Below are positions 33,922-42,350 of a stretch of DNA of 59,438 nucleotides, in pieces. Position 1 is the first letter of the stretch; each line of letters opens with the position of its first letter. The position numbers were made by a program, and so were the translations under genes. Under the pieces are notes generated by a model. That model was not told where the DNA came from and searched no databases. It saw nothing but the letters and a program-made list of their open reading frames with translations. This stretch comes from Opeltia flavorubescens (taxonomy: Eukaryota; Ascomycota; Lecanoromycetes; Teloschistales; Teloschistaceae): NCBI GenBank assembly GCA_000442125.1, contig KE546976.1:1539477-1598914 (forward strand), in the 5' to 3' direction.

Positions 33922-34776
33922 TCATCGTCGTCTACGCTCAGCTACCCTTGCCGCATGTTCAATCGCAGCCATCTCGTCATCCTCCCAATCCTCATCAAAA
34001 TTGTCCTGGTGCTGGGAAAGGGGTCGAGAGGGTTGGCGAGGTCGAGGGCGTTGAGGGGAGGGTTGAGGGCGAGGAGGAGAGGCGAAAGCCGGAGACGAAG
34101 AAAGAGGAGGCGGATTTGCTTGACGCCGAGGACGAGGAGAAAGAACAGGCGAAGACGAAGGCCAACCGGAAAAATCGAAGGCGTTGTTGTTGGTGTTGTT
34201 GCTGTTGTTGGGGGCAGGCCCAGCCAGCGCAGAATTTTGAGGAGGTTGAGGAGGGCGAACAGGAGAAAGAACGACAGGAGAAGACCAGCCAGCAGGAAAA
34301 TCATCGTTGCCAGCATTGCCAACAGCCGGACCAAATTGAGGAGGAGGAGGAGGCGGCTGGTGACGAGGAGGGCGAGGTACTTGATTTGCTGCACCAGCAG
34401 CAGCCTGACCCCTTTGGGCCACGGGTGTATACGACCCGGTAATTGGGAATCGATTGGGATCCCCTTGTTGAGCCCCATGGCCCCGAGGGCAAGGGAAGGT
34501 TCTCCCATCCCGATATGTACCAGTGGCTGACAAATATTAGCTGTGATCATCAAAGCAATCATCAAAGCAGTGATAAAGTCAAAATCATGATTCAATTGCT
34601 AGCAACTATCTCGATGACTTTCGCATGCGCATCGACTGATGATAGAGTAACCGATGAACGGATCCAATGCGACATAAGAACCAAGACGAAAAACAAAGTT
34701 GAGACTCACTCATATACGGTCCCGGCCCGTTGGGACCTGGCTGCTGCTGGTTGTTGTCGCGATTTGGATTTGCCAT
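33922..34776 (-). CDS. Modular disordered protein: DGR/AQQGDPN start, Pro-rich body, EDWED tail (223 aa)
   Basis: Two exons: 34776-34710 and 34526-33922. The intron is 34709-34527 (183 nt; GTGAGT donor, CAG acceptor) in phase 1, and the join keeps the frame exactly. Exon 1 is Asn/Gln/Pro-rich (MANPNRDNNQQQPGP). Residues about 27-47 read YRDGRTFPCPRG then HGAQQGDPN, shared with the 22.9-kb pseudogene. The body is Pro-rich with W-SSP(V)VLSP repeats (AGWSSPVVLSPV, SGWPSSSPVLSP). The C-terminus, about 27 residues, is acidic then basic (FDEDWEDDEMAAIEHAARVAE, RRRR) and is shared with 19401. No catalytic domain; function unknown. A long + strand overlap is a shadow. Confidence 0.65.
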
Positions 34777-35255
34777 CGTCTACTATTACTATCAACCATA
34801 CATACAGATTACAGAATGGTGAAATGAGCTTACGTCGTCGCGAAATGGGAATCGATATCGATGAAGAAGAATAGAAAGATGGAGGGGAACTTTGAAATTA
34901 TAAAACAAGGGTCAACGCTAAAAAAGGGGTCCATGTGTTGTGAAACTCTATTGTGTTGTATTCATAAATGAAAGAGAAAATTTCTATTATCGATTCACGA
35001 TCACGAAACCCCTTTATGTCAATGGGAACATCATGAGAACAATAGTCGACGACTATAGAACCTAGATCATACGACGTCTCCAATTGTATTATCAATAGCA
35101 ACGGGTAAGTAATCGTGAGTCCGCTCAAACGGCAGGACAAAAGGGCAAGTGAGCACTTGTAGAGAGTCAGGAGATGCCAAACTTGAGACGAGATCATACT
35201 CCTGACCATTTGCTCATCCTTGAATCCGCGAACTCGAGTGATGAGGCCCTAAAGA
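34777..35255. other. Upstream spacer of the 34776 gene
   Basis: AT-moderate sequence with no gene-like frame; a minus frame at 34898-35209 is unsupported. Probably holds the promoter of the 34776 gene. I see no clear motif shared with the 38-41 kb promoters. Confidence 0.3.
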
Positions 35256-35800
35256 TCACCGGTCCTAGAGCGTCTGTCCTAAGTCCGAGAGCGTCTGTCC
35301 TGAATTATAAAGAGACTCGGTGACCTCAGTCGAACTTGATCAGAGCAAAAAGTCTCTCACAAACCCCACACGCGAGCGAGAGGGCCGAAGGCCCGTAGCG
35401 AGGAGGGAGGTGGTGGGATAAACGGCATAGGAGTAATTATCCTGAAAGAGGTAAGAAAAGATTGCCATATATAGATGGATATGTAGATAAGTATAAAAAG
35501 AGAAGAAGAATTGAGATGCCCAGATAGGTGGATGTAGATGTAAATGTATAGGTGTATGAATATGAATATAGAGACTCATCGGTGGGTATGAATATATATT
35601 TCGAAATGGACATGATTCATCGTGGAGAAACCAGGAACATGACTGTAGAAATGGCAAAAGAAAAAAGGGAAATAACGAAGAGAAAGAAGGAAAATCGCGG
35701 GACAAGAATCCATATGGCTATCAAAATCGGTACCAGAATATCAGAAGAGCAATGTACTGGAATGAGCATTGAGGTGCGATAAAGGAAGAGTCAAAAAATG
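35256..35800. repeat. Isolated composite hairpin satellite unit
   Basis: Two GCGTCTGTCCT sites (35270, 35290), ACACGCGAGCGAG plus hairpin GGGCC-GAA-GGCCC (35382-35394), the G-rich tract (about 35398-35416), then GATATGTAGATAAG-type microsatellite and GGTGTATGAATATGAATAT sequence. It is a single complete unit more than 11 kb from the other blocks, between two gene groups. Confidence 0.8.
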
Positions 35801-36389
35801 TGTCCCATGGAAAAGTCAATCCTAAATTAGCGGATTGTAGCATATGAACCTTAATCTCGAGCAGGCCTAAAGACGCCATATCAAGTCATTAAATTTCATG
35901 AGACAGCTTCCATTGTACTGCTTCCACCATCGAGAGTGACTATTCCCTGACCTTCCATTGATGGGAGATCCATCTCCACTGACGGACTGGTCATATCTCG
36001 GACGACGGCTAGGAGGGTGCAGCTGGGGATGTTGAATCCTGATCATGGTGTGAGGATGGACAATCGGTATCTATGGTCGGCGATTGATTCCGTGCGTATG
36101 CTGATGTGAAATGGAGGTTTCAACGTGAAGGCAGCTTGGGCAGAGGATCGTGAGGATGGACATTCGGTCATGTATGCGATGATTGACTTTGTGCGTGTGC
36201 TCGATAGAAAGCAATTGACGCGAAGTTAGTCGATGCAGTGGATGGATCCGAAAGGTGGCGGGGCGACGGGACAAAGGGACTTGGGGAGGAGTTTGATAGG
36301 GAGCTTCGGGTGCTGAGGTCCATGAGGGTGAGGATGGTCATTCGGTACATGTGGTCGGCGATAGACTCTGTGTTTTTTTATATTGAGGC
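35801..36389. repeat. Three-copy repeat GTGAGGATGG..CGATTGACTTTGTG
   Basis: After an unremarkable spacer (35801-36045), copies lie near 36051-36105, 36150-36205 and 36327-36373. Each reads GTGAGGATGG(A/T)C(A/T)(A/T)TCGGT, a GG/TATG(C)GATGA or GGTCGGCGAT block, then GA(C/T)T(C/T)(C/T)GTG(C/T)G. The third copy ends in TGTTTTTTTA instead of TGCGTATGC. Weak reading frames follow the repeats. No gene supported. Confidence 0.5.
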
Positions 36390-37010
36390 GTGGAGAGATG
36401 AACCGATTTGAAGGTAGCTAGAAGGCGTTCGATGGTGTCCCTATTTATCATTCAGCTTATCTCAGTCACTGCCTTGATCCGGAGTTATCGTTTTTGTCGG
36501 TGTAGAGATGCAATCAACCGCGAATCATGAGAAGGACATCTTCAAAGCCATCGATGAACCTTGGGTCAAACATGAAGAAGCAACGAGAGACCCGAAGAAC
36601 TTACTTCAAGAAAAGCTATAGAAAGCGCTGCTGTAAGAAAGAAGGCTCGAAAGCCCGAATTCATAAGCTTGGCGCCATGGATGTCTATGCGAAGGTGATC
36701 GGGTCATGAATGAAATATACCAGGTAATTTTCGCTGCTTGCTCTCTTCAAGTTTGGAATTGAACGAAACAATCAGGGAAGCTTGCTTCGAGAAAGGCCAG
36801 AGAGGGCGCAGTTATACGAAAAAGAATCAGAAGCCCGATTTCATGAAGTCTGACGCGATGGATGAAGGATATATTCGTGAAGGTAGCTAAACCGGGCATT
36901 GGTCGCAGCAAGCCAGATAAGAGCCCAGAGCTGGTTCAAAAATATTGAGAGAACGGAAGAAATCTACTCCATAGGAGGCTAGAAAGGGCGCTGCTGTACC
37001 TTTTGCAGGT
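36390..37010 (+). pseudogene. Broken repeats of the FVKVVKPGI gene (cf. 21118-21681)
   Basis: On the + strand several fragments resemble the minus-strand gene at 21681-21118. Near 36600-36680, AIESAAVRKKARKPEFI aligns with RRAVVRKENPKPEFM. Near 36810-36960, EGAVIRKRIRSPI and DIFVKVAKPGIGRSKPDKSP align with AVVRKENPKPEF and AFVKVVKPGIDRSKLAESL. Both copies have stops or shifts in the same stretch, so they are relics. Traces of earlier units (AGGTAGCTAGAAGGCG) lie near 36410 and 36985. Confidence 0.5.
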
Positions 37011-37398
37011 GTCCATGGGTTTGTGTCCTTGCTGGTAGATGTATAAAAGAATGGAAACCTATTGGTGTGGACTTCTTTAGTGTTGTAGGAGCAGACCTTC
37101 CTTGATTGTGCCTTCTATCAGAAAGTCAAATATTACCAGACGAAAACGAGAGTACATTTCGTACAGGGCCAGTCAAAGCATGCGATTAAGTCCGTATCTT
37201 CAAATGGAAGAGTTTATTCTTGGTCAGTCGGTATTACTGAAACATTTAGAAATTGTCATTGAACATGCAGGGTGCAAATTTCGAATTGAAGGAAAAGAAC
37301 AAGCTGAAAAAAGCTACATATCTCGACGAACGGAATTTATCATCGTTCAAGTACTTCCCTTATTTAAAGACCGCCAATCTCATACTACAACCGCAATT
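37011..37398. other. 3' flank of the 38198 gene
   Basis: No gene seen; a + frame at 37102-37524 runs against the real gene. The segment just 3' of the stop (GGAATTTATCATCGTTCAAGTAC) resembles the 3' flank of the 39734 gene (GGCATCTATCATCGTTCTTGAAC), which supports common descent of the two genes including their 3' ends. Confidence 0.4.
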
Positions 37399-38198
37399 TC
37401 ATCCGCCTCTTCCACCGCGTTGACCTCCTCTGCCTCTCGGATATCTAACAGCAGCAGCGGCTACATGCACACGCCGACTAGCCTCAAATCCAGCGAAATC
37501 GTTGACAATAGTTCCCGCCCGTAACATTAATGCCGTTGCTTCTGCTTGAATAGCGTTATAGTCGATACCGGCATTCGGCCCAGCAAGAGCGATTTGATGA
37601 GCGATCTCCTGTACAGCTGCTGCAGCAGCATCCATTGCCACGATCGCATCATTATGAGCTGCCATATTCTGCTGCTGCTGCTGGTCCTCTGGCTGTGGCT
37701 GTTGCTGCTGTTGCTGGGGAAGAGGAGGATGATGATGGTGTTGCTGCTGGAGATTGGGCTGCTGATGATGATGATGTTGTTGTTGCTGTTGTTGGATGAG
37801 ATTGCGGTTTACTGGGTGAGCAGGCGGATCAAATGCGTCGCTGCTGCTGCTGCTGTCAGGCCTACCACCACGACCCCCACGACCCGCTCCTCCACGCCCG
37901 CCACGTCCGCCACGTCCGCCACGTCCGCCACGCCCATTGGCATTACGGGCAATATCCTCGGCCTCCTGTTGAAGCGCCAGCGCTTCATCGGTGCCTTGAG
38001 TAAACCATCCGGGCCCCTGGGCATGGAATTGCCCGCGTCTGGAGAATACTACTTGGTTACGGTTGCCCAAATGACCAGCAGTAACTACAACAACGTTAAA
38101 TCTAAACCTACGTTACTCTAATATGAATACTCACCCCGTCGGGAGGTGTTTTGAGGGGGAGCATTAGGATCAGCCGGGGCATCATATCCACGAGGCAT
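37399..38198 (-). CDS. Poly-Q/H, Ala-rich, RGG disordered protein, 249 aa (two exons)
   Basis: Exon 1 is 38198-38135 (21 codons plus one base, starting MPRGYDAPADPNAPPQ); the intron is 38134-38085 (50 nt, GTGAGT..TTGTAG, phase 1); exon 2 is 38084-37399. Residues about 35-49 (FSRRGQFHAQGPGWF) match the G-AQGDP-type module of the 22.9 and 34.7 kb genes. A (GRG)n block follows (about 72-95), then DSSSSSDAFDPP, Q/H tracts, and an Ala-rich region AIVAMDAAAAAVQEIAHQ with NAGIDYNAIQAEATALM. The RGG tail ends GRGGQRGGRGG. RGG boxes usually bind nucleic acid and are arginine-methylated; that role is inferred. It joins both module types. Confidence 0.65.
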
Positions 38199-39176
38199 GA
38201 TCACAGTCTATTCGTATGTCAATACTTGATATCAATGAAATGTATGGGGAATACATACTGGAGATTGATAAAGAAGTTACGAAATTGATTTATTTGAATG
38301 AGAACGAAGGATTTCGACAGCCAGAATGGAAGACGAGTGCCAAATACGAAGTCAAGTTGATTTGAAAATCTACGGGAAATCTACAGTGTTAAGTATCTGG
38401 ATATCACACGATCATCAGGGTCTATTGATATAGTTCTTTGTTCTTGAAACGTCTTTATCTATACTAGGGGTTGAAATTTCATTGTTCTTGGACCCCTATT
38501 GTTAGCAGTGTTTTAGTATAATCTTATTGTGATGGAACACCAATCCCATAAATTTTGCATTTGATTGATGTCGCAATAACACTTTGAACATTGTCCTATA
38601 GAGTCTCAATAAGCCCGCCAGGTTTGACAATGATATTGCGAGTACATTGATACTTGGTTATTCCACTGAGACTTTGATTCGCTTTAGTCGTCAAAGGGCC
38701 CACAACTGGTAACAGTCCAGTCTTAAGTCACAATAGCTTGATGGAAAGCGCATAGCGAGCACTTTCAATGCATATAACTTTGATTGAAGCGTGATCCTTG
38801 CGCATGGTCGTCTACATGGTATTGAGATGGAATAAGGGGTGGAGAATTGCGGAGTCGGTTAATCTTCGGCACCTTTTGGCTTGGCACTTCGATTTGAGAA
38901 TTTGACTTTGGAAGCGAATAAATTCTTGTTCTAAGTCGTAATAGTGATCATGAAGTTTCTGGCGTGGAAGAAGGCATTTCGGTGAAGCAGTGGATTCTAT
39001 ATATATGTCGCTGTAAGCAGCATCCCGATTGCGGGCTTGGGTCACTCGTGAAAAGTCTGAAAAAGGTTGAATAGAGCAATGCGACACGAGATAAAAATCG
39101 CATTTGTTATCTCGAATATCAAGTGATTACTGCATCTTATCACATACGGCATCTATCATCGTTCTTGAACTCCTAC
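38199..39176. other. Spacer between RGG-family genes
   Basis: Upstream of the 38198 gene and downstream of the 39734 gene. A TTTCTTTGTTC-like block (AGTTCTTTGTTCTTG near 38433, ATTTCATTGTTCTTGGAC near 38475) parallels blocks before the 39734 and 40936 genes. One GCGGAGTCGG..TCTTCGGC element lies at 38849-38870. No gene supported: a minus frame at 38812-39087 is weak. Confidence 0.4.
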
Positions 39177-39734
39177 TTAATGACCGCGACCAGCGCCTCC
39201 CCGACCTCTGCCTCTAAGCCCACGATTCAACGGATTTCCGCCGCGATGTCCTGCTCGAGCCGGATTGATTGCCTGGTGCGCCCCTCTCCTCGCCAGTCCG
39301 GTGGCTGTTCCAACACGTTGAGCAGCAGCATTTCCCCCTGCCTCTCTAGCGATATCAGTTGCCGTAACTGCAATGGTCGTCGCTGCATTTCTAATAGCAG
39401 CATAATCAATACCAGTATTGGCCCTCCCATCATTTACGGCAGCAGCAGCCACCTCAATTGCCGCTATAGCAGCACGCATTGCCACAATAGCTTGATTGCG
39501 TGTTTGGATACCGTCGTTGGCATTTGCATTTGGATTCGCATTGGCACCTTGATTGAGATTGGGATTGAGATTGGGATTGAGATTGGCAGGGCCAGCCTGC
39601 TGCTGCTGCGGTTGATGATGATGATGATGGTGTTGTTGGATAGGAGGATTGAGATTTTCAAAGTCGCTGCTGCTATCGGATGACAGATCAATGGGCGCAT
39701 TCTGACCACCAGCGTTGTTTCCCTGAGCTGCCAT
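39177..39734 (-). CDS. SIM-like N-terminus, Ala-rich, RGG-tail protein, 185 aa
   Basis: ATG at 39734, one exon. Residues 14-20 read PIDLSSD followed by SSSD, which fits the SUMO-interacting pattern (hydrophobic I-x-L core flanked by acid or Ser). Residues 35-40 are His6, and 51-62 are NLNPNLNPNLNQ. Residues about 80-145 are Ala-rich and helix-prone (AIVAMRAAIAAIEVAAAAV, then ANTGIDYAAIRNAATTIAV). The tail has NPARAGHRGGNPLNRG and RG repeats. About half the residues match the 40412 protein, and the upstream DNA is also duplicated, so these are tandem duplicates. Function is unknown; SUMO binding and RNA binding are inferred from motifs only. Confidence 0.65.
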   Translation of the reverse strand: MAAQGNNAGGQNAPIDLSSDSSSDFENLNPPIQQHHHHHHQPQQQQAGPANLNPNLNPNLNQGANANPNANANDGIQTRNQAIVAMRAAIAAIEVAAAAVNDGRANTGIDYAAIRNAATTIAVTATDIAREAGGNAAAQRVGTATGLARRGAHQAINPARAGHRGGNPLNRGLRGRGRGGAGRGH

Positions 39735-40411
39735 TTTGGAATTCTACTTTCACGTAAGTCTTCGCTGTTACAATGGTCAATAGTGAGTAATTACTTGTTT
39801 TTGAGTTTGATTATTCAGTTCAAAGGTCGTAGATAGGGTAGGCAAGTTATAGAAAAGGCTTTCGAATGATACAGTGCAACGAAATGAAGATTGGCGAATG
39901 TAGAAAATGGAAGAATTAGATACGATGGCAGGCGGTCATTAATGGTTCACACCTATACGCTATCTGCGATCACCAAGTTATTGTCAGGATTCATTGTCCT
40001 ATGAAACTCGAGTATCAATATACAATAGGGGTAAGTTTCTTTGTTCCCACCATCAATAGAATATAAAAATTCGAGACAATAATAATTGATTGGTATATTG
40101 TAATAACCATCTAGATACTCTTGCTATTGTAAACCTCTGGTTGATCGTGTGCAGCCAAATGGAATGGCTAAGAAGATGGGAATATCTTCGATTTCTCTTA
40201 CATTGAAGATGGAAGCGACGGATTTGATACTCTTCTCTTGAACATTTTGACGGCTTATCAGTTTCATTTTAGCTCCCTCAACCTCAAATGCAAGACCATT
40301 GAAGTTGGGTTCCAAGAAGCAGAAGAATAATCTTATTGCGACCGGTATAAAGTTCCATTTGATAGCCCTTATATCAAGGGATTGTAACAATATCTACGCC
40401 CCTTTTCCCCG
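39735..40411 (-). promoter_or_regulatory. Duplicated upstream region of the 39734 gene
   Basis: Blocks shared with the upstream region of the 40936 gene at equal distances. GTTTTTGAGTTTGAT lies at 39797-39811 (63 bp from the ATG; 40997-41011, 61 bp, in the other). TTCATTGTCCTATGAAAC..AATAGGGGTAAGTTTCTTTGTTC lies at about 39990-40050 (cf. 41202-41256). Such spacing suggests shared promoter elements, or merely recent duplication. No gene in the interval; a minus frame at 40124-40390 is unsupported. Confidence 0.45.
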
Positions 40412-40936
40412 TCAATGACCATGACCTCCTCTTCCCCGACCCCCTGCCCTACCTCCAGCACGCCTACCACGATTCAAAGGATTCCCTCCTCGATGTCCAG
40501 CGCGAGCAGGATTGATCTGCTGCCATGCTCCTCGTCTTGCCAAACCAGCCACTGTCCCAACGTGTGCCGCAGCATGCTGACCGCCAGCGGTTCTAGCTAT
40601 CCCTGAAGCCTCAACAAGAACATTGGTTGCCCTGCCTGTAATAGCCGCAAAATTGATGCCTGTATTTGCTTGGCTGGCGTTCACAGCGTCAGCAGCTGCA
40701 TTGATTGCTGCTGCAGCTGCTCTCATCGCTGCAATTGCGTGGTTGCGATTGTAGTCATTGTCGATGATGTTGGGATTTTGATTGGGATGGGCATGGGCAG
40801 GTCCAGCCTGCTGCTGCTGTTGTTGCTGTTGAGGCTGCTGATTCTGAAGATTGGGAGGGTTGCCATCGCTGCTGCTGCTGCTGCTCTCAGAGGATAAATC
40901 AATAGGTGCATTCTGAGCACCAGCGTTGTTGGCCAT
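40412..40936 (-). CDS. SIM-like N-terminus, Ala-rich, RGG-tail protein, 174 aa
   Basis: ATG at 40936, one exon, paralogue of the 39734 gene. Residues 11-17 (PIDLSSE) form the SIM-like core before a Ser run (SSSSSSDGNPPN). Gln8 follows, then an Ala-rich helix (AIAAMRAAAAAINAAADAV), the shared ANTGINFAAITGRATNVLV stretch, and GLARRGAWQQINPARAGHRG into an RGG/GR tail (GGRGRGGHGH). The NTGI core and the PARAGHRGGNPLNRG segment are nearly unchanged between paralogues while the Q/H and Asn tracts vary, so purifying selection on these parts is likely. Function is unknown; motif-based inference only. Confidence 0.65.
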   Translation of the reverse strand: MANNAGAQNAPIDLSSESSSSSSDGNPPNLQNQQPQQQQQQQQAGPAHAHPNQNPNIIDNDYNRNHAIAAMRAAAAAINAAADAVNASQANTGINFAAITGRATNVLVEASGIARTAGGQHAAAHVGTVAGLARRGAWQQINPARAGHRGGNPLNRGRRAGGRAGGRGRGGHGH

Positions 40937-42350
40937 TTTTGATCTACTTTGACGTGAGTATTTGGTGTCTTGAGAGTATAGAACGAAGAATTACTGGTTT
41001 TTGAGTTTGATACTTGGATTGATATATAGGCTGAAAGGACAAGCACGGAGATTTTGCAGATGGTTACGACGCGAGCAGGGCAAAAAGTTGCAAGCTTAGT
41101 GAGATGTAGGAAACGAAAGAGAAGAATACGAGGGCAATCAGTAAACGTTACAATGGTTCGATGTTTCAGACTAGCTACGATCACCAATTTTCAAAAGGGG
41201 TTTCATTGTTCCACGAAACACCGCTATTGAGGTACAATAAGCGTAAATTTCTTTGTTCTCAACTTCAATAGAATAAAGCGAAATCAAAACTAAATAATAA
41301 CAATTGATTGAGATTGTAAGAAATCGCGATTGATATCCCAGGTTCATTGATTTCTGGATGATCGTATATAGCAATAGGAGTTGATTAATAAAATAGAAAC
41401 ACTCTACAACAATAACAATATCTGTTCGTTCGACTTCTTTATCCTCGTATCTGATCACGGTATCAGCAATGGTGTCTCTCCTATTAAATCGCACACGAGG
41501 TCCATTATAAGCGCGTTTATCTGGGGCTTTCTCGTGAGATTCTAGTATATAAGTGTATAGTAATCTACTCTGGAGGACAAAGGCTGATTGCGATAGTTAT
41601 CAGACCGAATCCCATCGCAATACTGTACTATTGTTCCGATTGAGTTGGTACTTCCGGCGAAGCAATTTATATCAATCAATTGCAATAATTCGAGTAAAAG
41701 AATTTAGTATACATGAAAGCAATTTATCGAATGCGTATTAAGTTAAAAACGTTCTCGTTCGACCACGCCAGATCCAGCCGCATGCAATATTGGCAATACG
41801 AGGAGACTTGACAGTAGTTGTATAGTATAGAAAAAGGTTCAACGAATACACCAAGACTATAATAAAATATATATCGAATAATTTAATCGGATGCGCATTG
41901 GGATATATTGATCAAATGGTAAAAATATAACCAAGGAACGATTCCTTCGCGCAACGGCAAACGCAAACTATTGTACAATGCGCCAAATAGATAGCAAATT
42001 AATTCAGGAATAAATCAAAGCGTATATTAAAGGACTTTATTGTATATATTTTGAGGTATATAGATTGGTAATAATACTTCCGTGGTTCTATAGAAACGCG
42101 AAACGCAATTAAATCCACTGCAAATAATAATAACGATAAAACGATTCGTTTCAATATCTAGAAAATTTGCGCGCTGGATAAACTAATATATTAATACTAA
42201 AATATATTTTTTATTGTACAATATAATCAATTGCGTATATATTCTAGGCTAGCAATAAAAATTTATCGATCGAGATCTAAAAATTCCATTTGATATTTAA
42301 AATTCAATATTTTTATATTAATCCCAACGAAATAACCAATCTATAATTAA
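40937..42350. other. Upstream of the 40936 gene and AT-rich transition
   Basis: 41000-41290 carries the conserved upstream blocks described for the 39734 gene. From about 41700 AT content rises but CA and TG dinucleotides are still present. Two loosely matching segments (AGCAATTTATCGAATGCGTATT near 41717 and AATAATTTAATCGGATGCGCATT near 41878) hint at a local repeat. No gene supported. Confidence 0.4.

Noticed and set aside
33955-34530. Long + strand Arg/Glu-rich ORF opposite the 34776 gene
   Set aside because: The minus-strand model has conserved modules and an in-frame splice; the + frame is a repeat-driven shadow.
37546-38121. Long + strand ORF opposite the 38198 gene
   Set aside because: It is a shadow of Gln/Ala/Gly repeats; the minus frame has a matching intron, a start exon and paralogues.
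39177-39734. NANPNANAN and NLNP runs resembling malaria surface-protein repeats
   Set aside because: Short Asn-Pro low complexity arises easily by slippage; the rest of the protein (Ala-rich helix, RGG tail) is unrelated.
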